Part shown: in pieces, positions 16,384-22,522 of the stretch
Position numbering within the stretch: the stretch's first letter is position 1
Layout: each line of letters opens with the position of its first letter
Source: a virus
Virus record (IMG/VR): IMGVR_UViG_3300010885_017931
Coordinates: 1 to 26,241 of that record
DNA: 26,241 nt
Strand: one strand, 5' to 3'
Notes under the pieces: model-generated
Told to the model about the DNA's origin: nothing
Databases searched by the model: none
The model's input: only the letters and a program-made list of their open reading frames with translations
Translations under genes and position numbers: made by a program

Positions 16384-16637
16384 TAATACATTGCCACGAT
16401 AAGCGTTGCAGTAGTTGCTGCCATTACCTTCTTAGCGAAGATAGGAAGCAAAGTTCCAGCAGGGACAGTCAACGTTACGGCAGCAATGTCATTGACAGCA
16501 ATAACACTTATAGTTCCAGCTCCACCAATCCAAAGTGCTCTAACACCTACTAAGGTAGTTGCATCAGATGGGGTAACCGCAGTGAGTTTATATGCTGGAA
16601 AGAGTGCTCCAGGAGCAGAAGGTTGAAAATCTGGCAT
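16383..16637 (-). CDS. small head/decoration-type protein (84 aa)
   Basis: Small all-beta protein with the pattern VRALWIGGAGTISVIAVND then VTLTVPAGTLLPIFAKKVMA, ending in TTATLIVAMY. This layout ('R-x-L-W/Y-I-G..G', 'PAG..LP', 'TTAT.I.A.Y') is common in small podovirus and siphovirus proteins next to capsid genes. The start is preceded by AAGGTGA. It lies just downstream of a terminator-like hairpin, so it may be expressed at a level different from the capsid genes. Confidence 0.6.
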   Translation of the reverse strand: MPDFQPSAPGALFPAYKLTAVTPSDATTLVGVRALWIGGAGTISVIAVNDIAAVTLTVPAGTLLPIFAKKVMAATTATLIVAMY

Positions 16638-16647
16638 AGATCACCTT

Positions 16648-16677
16648 AAAAAATTGGGGTGCTGTACAAGCCACCCC
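16648..16677 (-). terminator. terminator-like hairpin A
   Basis: On the minus strand GGGGTG (16677-16672) pairs with CACCCC (16661-16656) around a 10-base loop GCTTGTACAG, followed by AATTTTTT. It lies 7 bases after the stop of the gene ending at 16684. The T-run is offset by AA, so termination may be partial. Confidence 0.65.
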
Positions 16678-16683
16678 GTTAAA

Positions 16684-17091
16684 CTAAGTTGCCTTAGTGT
16701 GTACCAAAACAATCCAGTTTGTTGCCGATTGGCGAACACACTGAAGAGCTTGAAGGTTGGTTACCGTTGTTCCAGTAGCGCCAGCGATGCTTGTATTGAT
16801 TGTCTGAGAGCTTTGAGCATAAACCTTTATGCTGTTAGCTCCATTGTTTGCAATATAAACACACTGACCAATTGGACACTCAATCGGAAGCTTTACACCA
16901 GTGCTTGCTGCTGCTGTTCCTACCAAGTTAATAAACGAGGTAAGAGCAAGAGCATCAGCAATAGTTGTACCAGATGCCGTGAGTGATCCAGATGACGAAA
17001 GAGCTGGAGCAGACGATAAAGTCTCAGAAGACAATATGTTTGCTTGCTCTGGCGGCAACCCTAAACCAATCAAATCTGTAAGAATTGACAT
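16684..17091 (-). CDS. small capsid-region protein (135 aa)
   Basis: The frame is open from 17127, but the ATG at 17091 has AGGAG a few bases upstream, and translation from 17127 would run through a terminator hairpin. The N-terminus MSILTDLIGLGLPPEQANIL is a helix seen at the start of several phage head-region proteins. The rest is strand-rich (CVYIANNGANSIKVYAQ, TNWIVLVHTKAT). Function unknown. The gene is bracketed by two near-identical terminator-like hairpins. Confidence 0.6.
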   Translation of the reverse strand: MSILTDLIGLGLPPEQANILSSETLSSAPALSSSGSLTASGTTIADALALTSFINLVGTAAASTGVKLPIECPIGQCVYIANNGANSIKVYAQSSQTINTSIAGATGTTVTNLQALQCVRQSATNWIVLVHTKAT

Positions 17092-17100
17092 AACACTCCT

Positions 17101-17131
17101 AAAAAGCGCGGGTGCTATACAAGCCACCCGC
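17101..17131 (-). terminator. terminator-like hairpin B
   Basis: On the minus strand GCGGGTG (17131-17125) pairs with CACCCGC (17114-17108) around the loop GCTTGTATAG, followed by GCTTTTT. It begins 8 bases after the stop of the gene ending at 17139. The loop differs from hairpin A at one base. The AGGAG of the next gene follows the T-run directly. Confidence 0.7.
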
Positions 17132-17138
17132 TAATTGG

Positions 17139-17648
17139 TTACGGATTGATAGCCAAGTATCCAGTCGACTGAAGCTCTACCGTACCGGCAGCTGCAAGAG
17201 TCGTAAGTGGGAATACATTGCTTACCTTTGAATGACTTGCTGCTGTGAGTGCCAACTTACCGTTGTTTGTCGAAGCAGTAGTATACAAAGCCGTTGCAGC
17301 GGTTGCTCCAGCGGAAGAGATATTAACTTTAATACCCTTTCCAGAGCCGCCACCAAGAGGCCCACCGATCCATACCCAGCCATACTCGTTAGCTGCAAGC
17401 GCAATCTGAGCTACACCAACTTGAACGGTTGTTGTAAAAGCTGCACCAGAGTCAACAAGTTTAGTAGCTACGTATGTGCTGGAAATGCTCACAGCATCAT
17501 ACTGTGAAACACCAGTAGCATCTGCTACTATAAATACCCACTCACCATCAATATCTGTGCCAAGGTCTCCAACCTTGTGCTCAACAATTGATGGAGCTGT
17601 TCCATACGACTTTTTAAAATTAAGACCAAATGATCCTGAACGTGCCAT
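17139..17648 (-). CDS. head decoration-like protein
   Basis: 169 aa, all-beta and Gly/Ala/Thr-rich. It starts MARSGSFGLNFKKSYGTAPS, then GEWVFIVADATGVSQYDAVS, and has WVWIGGPLGGGSGKGIKVN. The pattern of a short strand, 'V.A...I...DAV.I' and a 'W.G' turn recalls capsid-stabilising decoration proteins. It directly follows the major capsid gene, and a strong AGGAGG precedes the ATG, as expected for an abundant virion protein. Hairpin B follows its stop. Confidence 0.65.
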   Translation of the reverse strand: MARSGSFGLNFKKSYGTAPSIVEHKVGDLGTDIDGEWVFIVADATGVSQYDAVSISSTYVATKLVDSGAAFTTTVQVGVAQIALAANEYGWVWIGGPLGGGSGKGIKVNISSAGATAATALYTTASTNNGKLALTAASHSKVSNVFPLTTLAAAGTVELQSTGYLAINP

Positions 17649-17667
17649 TTTATGTTCCTCCTACTAA

Positions 17668-18624
17668 TTAAGCGTAAATAACAGCTTGAAGAGCTGGAGC
17701 AGCACAACAGAGATTTCCTTCCACAATGATCACTGTGAAGAAAGCATCCTGGTCAACAGGACGATTCATCTCAGGAGCAAGGGGCTTGAAATCTGCGCCA
17801 CGAACCATATCAAACGACCAATACTTAGTATTGAGAAGTCGGATTGAGTTCGTCTCAAGCACTGAAGATCCGAATCCACCGTCGAATACGAAATCGCATC
17901 CGTCATAGCTCAATGAACGAAATCCAGCGGTAGCTTTCTTTGCAGGAAGAGCAATACGCTGAATAGCTGTGAGAGAACTATGGAGGAATTTCCAAGAGGT
18001 ACGATCACAGAGTGCAAGATCAGGCATCTCATCACCACGAGTTACCTGGCTGATTGCATCCGTTATTTGCTCCTGAACGTTAGCAGCAGTAAGGGTTACG
18101 TTAACCGCAAGGTTACGTGCCCAAGTGTTGCTGGTACGATCGATCTGTCCGTATGTTCCTGAAGCTGGTGAAGTCGAAACGGCTTTCTTAAGACCATCAA
18201 ACTCAAGTCCACCGCTTCCAGTTCCATCGCCGCGAAGCGAGGTAGAAACAGTATTCTTAAGACGGCTGATAGCAGCTTTCATCTTCATTTCAGCAAGATC
18301 AAGCAACATAGCCTGATCACGGTTAGCACGACGATCACGTCCGCTGATTGCTACTGGCTCATAAGCCTGCTTGATAGCAAATCGGAATGCAGTTGCATCA
18401 TCAATTGCATCAAGGTTGAACGCAGAAAATCCAGCGTAGAAACCACCAACAGCCGCATCATTGTACATAATTGGCTTACGAAGCTCATATCCACCAGAGA
18501 ACTTACGGATAAGTCCTTGTGCATCAAGAGCTTTCAAAAGTGGGTTATGATGAAGTACTTCATCTGCGATCTGATCACTTTGATCAAACAAGGTCGCTAC
18601 AATTGCTTCCTCTAAATTTGGCAT
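17668..18624 (-). CDS. major capsid protein (HK97-fold, putative)
   Basis: 318 aa. Hallmarks are an N-terminal helix, then FSGGYELRKPIMYNDAAVGG, and an extended-loop region with FRFAIKQAYEPVAISGRDRR. GDGTGSGGLEFDGLKKAVST, then TYGQIDRTSNTWARN, forms the family's central block. The second half has MPDLALCDRTSWKFLHSSL, YDGCDFVFDGGF, TKYWSFDMVRGADF and DAFFTVIIVEGNL, the usual A-domain endings. It lies directly downstream of the scaffold and portal genes. SD AAGGA precedes the ATG within a possible leader hairpin. Confidence 0.85.
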   Translation of the reverse strand: MPNLEEAIVATLFDQSDQIADEVLHHNPLLKALDAQGLIRKFSGGYELRKPIMYNDAAVGGFYAGFSAFNLDAIDDATAFRFAIKQAYEPVAISGRDRRANRDQAMLLDLAEMKMKAAISRLKNTVSTSLRGDGTGSGGLEFDGLKKAVSTSPASGTYGQIDRTSNTWARNLAVNVTLTAANVQEQITDAISQVTRGDEMPDLALCDRTSWKFLHSSLTAIQRIALPAKKATAGFRSLSYDGCDFVFDGGFGSSVLETNSIRLLNTKYWSFDMVRGADFKPLAPEMNRPVDQDAFFTVIIVEGNLCCAAPALQAVIYA

Positions 18625-18628
18625 TTTA

Positions 18629-18660
18629 GTTGTCCTTAAAGTTTTTTCTTACAAGACAAC
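18629..18660 (-). promoter_or_regulatory. imperfect hairpin covering the capsid-gene SD
   Basis: In the minus-strand transcript, GUUGUCUUGUAAG pairs with CUUUAAGGACAAC around an AAAAAA loop (11 of 13 positions pair, counting one G-U). The 3' arm holds AAGGA, the presumed ribosome binding site of the major capsid gene that starts at 18624. It could tune translation or be an RNA-processing site. Confidence 0.35.
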
Positions 18661-18675
18661 CAAACTAGCTTCTAG

Positions 18676-19737
18676 CTAATCACCGCCAAATCGACGACGA
18701 AGGTTATCCCGTAAATCTTTTGATACTACCTTTGGAGTCCCACTACCTGCGGACCCAGAGATTGAGCGAGAAGCGGACTTAGCCCTTTGGACTGCCGCTT
18801 GTTTTTGATCCATCACCACCTTTGCAGTCATTGCTGAATTCAGACTGGAAAAGGTCGGGTTGCCAGCTACTACGTAGTTATAAGCCGTTTCTAGTATCTC
18901 CTCTGGAGAGCTGTACTTGCCTGTACCTGTTAAAGCACTCACTATTGGAGCCATCTCAGCTTCTAACTGCGAAGCTGTTTCAGGGTCTCTAAAGAGAGGC
19001 TTGGCTGACATAAACGATTCTACAACCCGCTCATTATAATAGGCAACGGCAGATTGCTCTTGCTGCTGTTGGTAAGATTTAAACTTATCATCAGCAATAC
19101 GCTCGGCTTCTTCTCGCGTCAGATAATTCTGTTGCGGCTGTTGATATCCCTGCTGGAATGCCTGTTGTTGAGTTGCTGTAAGGTCATCAAGAGTAAGCCC
19201 ATAAGAGTCGAGCCATTCTAACGCTGTTTGAACAGGATTGTTCTGCATGGCCCTATCCCAAGCAACTGAGCGTTTAGCTATGTCACCTAGGGAAATGCCT
19301 TGCCTGGCATAATCGTTCTCATACTCTTTGATAGTATCAACAATGCTTGAGGTCTGCTTTTTAAGCTGCTCAACCTCTACCATGTGACGTTGATGATCGC
19401 TTCTAAGCTCATAAGCTCTGCGATTCATGTACTGCTGAAGAACATGAGCATTAGCAGGGGTAGGGTTAAGGAACGCCTCTTTCTCTGCTTTGTTCATATC
19501 AGCAGGAGGAACTACTGGGATTCGCTCTACTTCTGGCGCTGCTTCAACGGCTTCAGATTCTTCTTCTGTTTCAGGGTCATTATGCTCTGGAGCATCGCTG
19601 ACAATAGCATCATCTTCTTTCTTAAACTGCTTAGAAAGAGCTTGTCGAATGCTGACACTTGCCTGTTCGCGCTCTGCTACAACTTCAGTATCTTGAGGCG
19701 TTAAGTCCTGCTCTACGTCTATTTCTACGTTATCCAT
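18676..19737 (-). CDS. capsid scaffolding protein (putative)
   Basis: 353 aa. The N-terminal 80 residues are very acidic (PEHNDPETEEESEAVEAAPE). A long helical region follows, with Gln-rich and coiled parts (FQQGYQQPQQNYLTREEAER). The C-terminus is basic (KDLRDNLRRRFGGD). An acidic head, helical body and basic tail between portal and capsid genes is typical of P22-like scaffolds, whose basic tail binds the coat protein. No protease motif is visible. Overlaps the upstream gene by 8 bases. Confidence 0.75.
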   Translation of the reverse strand: MDNVEIDVEQDLTPQDTEVVAEREQASVSIRQALSKQFKKEDDAIVSDAPEHNDPETEEESEAVEAAPEVERIPVVPPADMNKAEKEAFLNPTPANAHVLQQYMNRRAYELRSDHQRHMVEVEQLKKQTSSIVDTIKEYENDYARQGISLGDIAKRSVAWDRAMQNNPVQTALEWLDSYGLTLDDLTATQQQAFQQGYQQPQQNYLTREEAERIADDKFKSYQQQQEQSAVAYYNERVVESFMSAKPLFRDPETASQLEAEMAPIVSALTGTGKYSSPEEILETAYNYVVAGNPTFSSLNSAMTAKVVMDQKQAAVQRAKSASRSISGSAGSGTPKVVSKDLRDNLRRRFGGD

Positions 19738-20047
19738 TTAGTCTGTCCTTTACCTGTCTCATAAAATTAGCCACAACCTGTTTTTCACGCGTTTCAGCAT
19801 GACGTTCGGGGTTGTACCCTTTTTCAAATTCTGTGCCTATCTCCTCAGCACCAGCAGCTCTATATGCTGCTCTTAGTTTGCTCTTACTTGTGTAAATCTC
19901 TTTAGGATTTAAAGGATTCCTAGTCGGTGGCATCTCGTCATGAATAAACATGTGCGAAGCATTGGCATGAACTCGCACCATTACTTCTTCAACTGGAACA
20001 ACTTTTTCCTGTACTGGACACCATTGAAAGAGTTTATATTTACTCAT
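19730..20047 (-). CDS. conserved hypothetical protein between portal and scaffold
   Basis: 105 aa. It contains MFIHDEMPPTRNPLNPKEIY then TSKSKLRAAYRAAGAEEIGT, a pattern (DEM..TR.P..., SKS..R...) seen in a small phage protein usually encoded between portal and scaffold genes. Function unknown. SD GAGGA lies upstream of the ATG. Confidence 0.65.
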   Translation of the reverse strand: MSKYKLFQWCPVQEKVVPVEEVMVRVHANASHMFIHDEMPPTRNPLNPKEIYTSKSKLRAAYRAAGAEEIGTEFEKGYNPERHAETREKQVVANFMRQVKDRLNG

Positions 20048-20062
20048 TTTCCTCAGTAATAT

Positions 20063-22522
20063 TTATGGTTTAATTACAACAGTAGTCGGTTGTTGCATTT
20101 GCTGTGAGGCATCCATAGAAAGCCTGATCTGCTCAAGTTGTTGCTCTTGCTTCAATCGTTGCTCTTCCATGAGTTTCTCTTGTTGAGCAAGTCGGAATTG
20201 TGTCTGCTGTGCATCCAACTTTTGAACCTCAAGCAATCCTTGCAAGCGGTTATTCTCAGCAGTGATTTCATGCTTTGTAGTATCGCTTTGCGTCATTGCC
20301 TGAACTTTAAGCATATCAACCTGAACTGAGTTAGCTTTGATCTGCAACTCTTGCTGCTTCAATGCCAGCTCTTGTTCAGCTACATACTGTTCTAATTGAG
20401 CTTTTTGCATTTGGATATTACCAGTAAGTTGCTCACGCTGCATCTTCATCTGCTGTTCTTGAGCAGATAGCATATTCTTCTCATGGCTATCCTGAGCCTG
20501 AATCTGAGTAGCTTGAATCCTTGCTTGAGACTCCATTTGTGCAATTTGCAGGCGAACCTGCATATCTTGCATAGCAGGATCTGGAGGAGGTGGTTGTTTA
20601 GCTGCTTCTTCCTTAGCCTTAGCAATCTCACCAATCTGATTGAGTGCTTTGGTAAAGATGCCGTCTAACTCTTTGCCAGACTTGAACCGCTTGATTACGT
20701 TCTGGAATAGCTCAATAGAGAACCCAAGCAAAGGAGGGTATTGCTCAATCAGTGAACGCATCTGATTGAAGAACTCACCAGCCGTTGACATGAGCTGGGC
20801 GCCCTCTTGCTGTTCTTGTGCTTGGTCAATAGCAACCATGCTATCGGATGCAATCTTGATGCGGTAATTGATTCTTTCTTCATCACGAAGAAGCCCAAGG
20901 ATTTGCTCCTTGTACATTGCGATCTGCATCTCAATAGGTGGGCCCATTGGCATAGGTGGTGGTGCCATACCCATATCACTTGGTGGCATACCCTCTTGAC
21001 CAGGTTGCGGCATTGGTGGAGCTGGTAGCTCTGGAGGAGGTGGCAATACAGCCGCAATCATCCTATCAGCATCGCCAACATCAAAGATTGTCTCTGGGTC
21101 AAACTGCTCTGCAATAATTGTGCCAAGTTTAGCAATCGCATCAGAGACGAACTTGCAGAACATGTTTTGACGCACGACAAGACCAAGGGATGACCACTGC
21201 GACTCCAGTCTATTAGCTGTAGCCGACTTATATTGCTCTGATGTTCCACGAAGGAGATCAGATACTTTGAGGGTTTCGTATAGTTGTTGGAGTGCTGATT
21301 GTCGAGCCGCTTGTAGCTGCTGTAACGCATTAACATATGGAGTTATATCCATAAACTCAATGCCAGATTGTAACCCGCCACGGCTCTTATAGGACGGCCA
21401 GTTCATAACCGGCACCATCTTTAAGTCGCCAATCATGAGCTGTTCAACCTGTAGGCCAAGTGAAGCGTCATAGAGAGCGTTAGTACGGATAGTTTGAGTT
21501 ACGGCATGGATACGAGTTGTGAGCCGCTCAATTTCAAGGATCTGGTCTTTAACATGTGCATAGTCAGACACTGGAAGAACTGAATCAGGATCAGCACTTT
21601 GAGCAATTACAGAACAAGGGTAAAATCCTTCAAAGTCTATAGGTGGCTCTGACTCATGAATAATAAACTCTTCAGCAGACTTGTGACCCCAGTAAACCTT
21701 CTCTGTTTCTTCGCACCAAATCTCGTATACTTCAGCTTTGCCCTCGTACTTGTCGGAATCCTTATTCCAGTCCTTAATCGCTTTATCTGGAAATGAATCA
21801 AAGTGCATTTTATCTGCAATTTCTGTGCCAAATAACTGCTCTGCTTGTGGCCGTGTAAGATATGCACGACGAGAACGCCACTCTACTTCTGTTTCGTTTC
21901 TAGCATCAGAACAGTGGTAATCGTTGTATTGAACAACGTCTAAATAAGCATCATCACTTTCTTTCTTCTCAATCTTAACCTTAGCAAGGATGAGGCCACC
22001 AGGACCTTCACGCTGTGAGATAATCTCTTGTGTGAATGGCTGTCCTTGGTCGTCCAATAACGCGCCATCCGACGACGGGAAGAGAGCGATTTCCATTTCC
22101 TCTTCCTCAATCTCTGCCTCATATCGTGCCCAAAGAACAGAGCGGCCAGTAAGAAGGAATTGCAACGCTGCGTTATATCCAACGTTATCAAATGGGAACT
22201 CACAGTCCATAACGTATTGAATGTTACGCTCAAGGATAACAGCGGATAACTCCTCAAGAGTTCCACCAGTGCGCTTACGAAGGCTTACTTCTGCTTTTGG
22301 TGTAGAAGAATAATAAGCAGGTAGAAGAGTATTAACACAATACCACCAAACATTAAGTCGTCGTTCTGTATCACTTAAGATACCTACTTTTCTTTGAGCG
22401 TTATAAACGCGGATGGACTCTTCCGCCATTTCGATGAACTTCTTGGATCTCTCTTCCGCACGAGTAATCTCGGTCTTCCAATAGGTAGAAGAGAATCGTT
22501 CAACTAATGGCTTAATCTTCAT
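20063..22522 (-). CDS. portal protein (P22-like head-to-tail connector)
   Basis: 819 aa. The start includes WWYCVNTLLPAYYSSTPKAE and ILERNIQYVMDCEFPFDNVG, typical of podovirus portals. The wing and crown parts include DYHCSDARNETEVEWRSRRA and SVIAQSADPDSVLPVSDYAH. A stem/tunnel helix region follows (LLRGTSEQYKSATANRLESQ). A Pro/Met-rich linker (PPELPAPPMPQPGQEGMPPS) leads to a long Gln-rich coiled coil of about 180 residues at the C-terminus (QAQLEQY-type heptads), probably a barrel extension into the capsid. The ATG overlaps the terminase stop as ATGA. Confidence 0.9.
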   Translation of the reverse strand: MKIKPLVERFSSTYWKTEITRAEERSKKFIEMAEESIRVYNAQRKVGILSDTERRLNVWWYCVNTLLPAYYSSTPKAEVSLRKRTGGTLEELSAVILERNIQYVMDCEFPFDNVGYNAALQFLLTGRSVLWARYEAEIEEEEMEIALFPSSDGALLDDQGQPFTQEIISQREGPGGLILAKVKIEKKESDDAYLDVVQYNDYHCSDARNETEVEWRSRRAYLTRPQAEQLFGTEIADKMHFDSFPDKAIKDWNKDSDKYEGKAEVYEIWCEETEKVYWGHKSAEEFIIHESEPPIDFEGFYPCSVIAQSADPDSVLPVSDYAHVKDQILEIERLTTRIHAVTQTIRTNALYDASLGLQVEQLMIGDLKMVPVMNWPSYKSRGGLQSGIEFMDITPYVNALQQLQAARQSALQQLYETLKVSDLLRGTSEQYKSATANRLESQWSSLGLVVRQNMFCKFVSDAIAKLGTIIAEQFDPETIFDVGDADRMIAAVLPPPPELPAPPMPQPGQEGMPPSDMGMAPPPMPMGPPIEMQIAMYKEQILGLLRDEERINYRIKIASDSMVAIDQAQEQQEGAQLMSTAGEFFNQMRSLIEQYPPLLGFSIELFQNVIKRFKSGKELDGIFTKALNQIGEIAKAKEEAAKQPPPPDPAMQDMQVRLQIAQMESQARIQATQIQAQDSHEKNMLSAQEQQMKMQREQLTGNIQMQKAQLEQYVAEQELALKQQELQIKANSVQVDMLKVQAMTQSDTTKHEITAENNRLQGLLEVQKLDAQQTQFRLAQQEKLMEEQRLKQEQQLEQIRLSMDASQQMQQPTTVVIKP

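Noticed and set aside
19384-19704. 106-aa plus-strand frame opposite the scaffold gene
   Set aside because: Phe/Cys/Arg-rich sequence typical of the antisense of an acidic coding region; no start signals.
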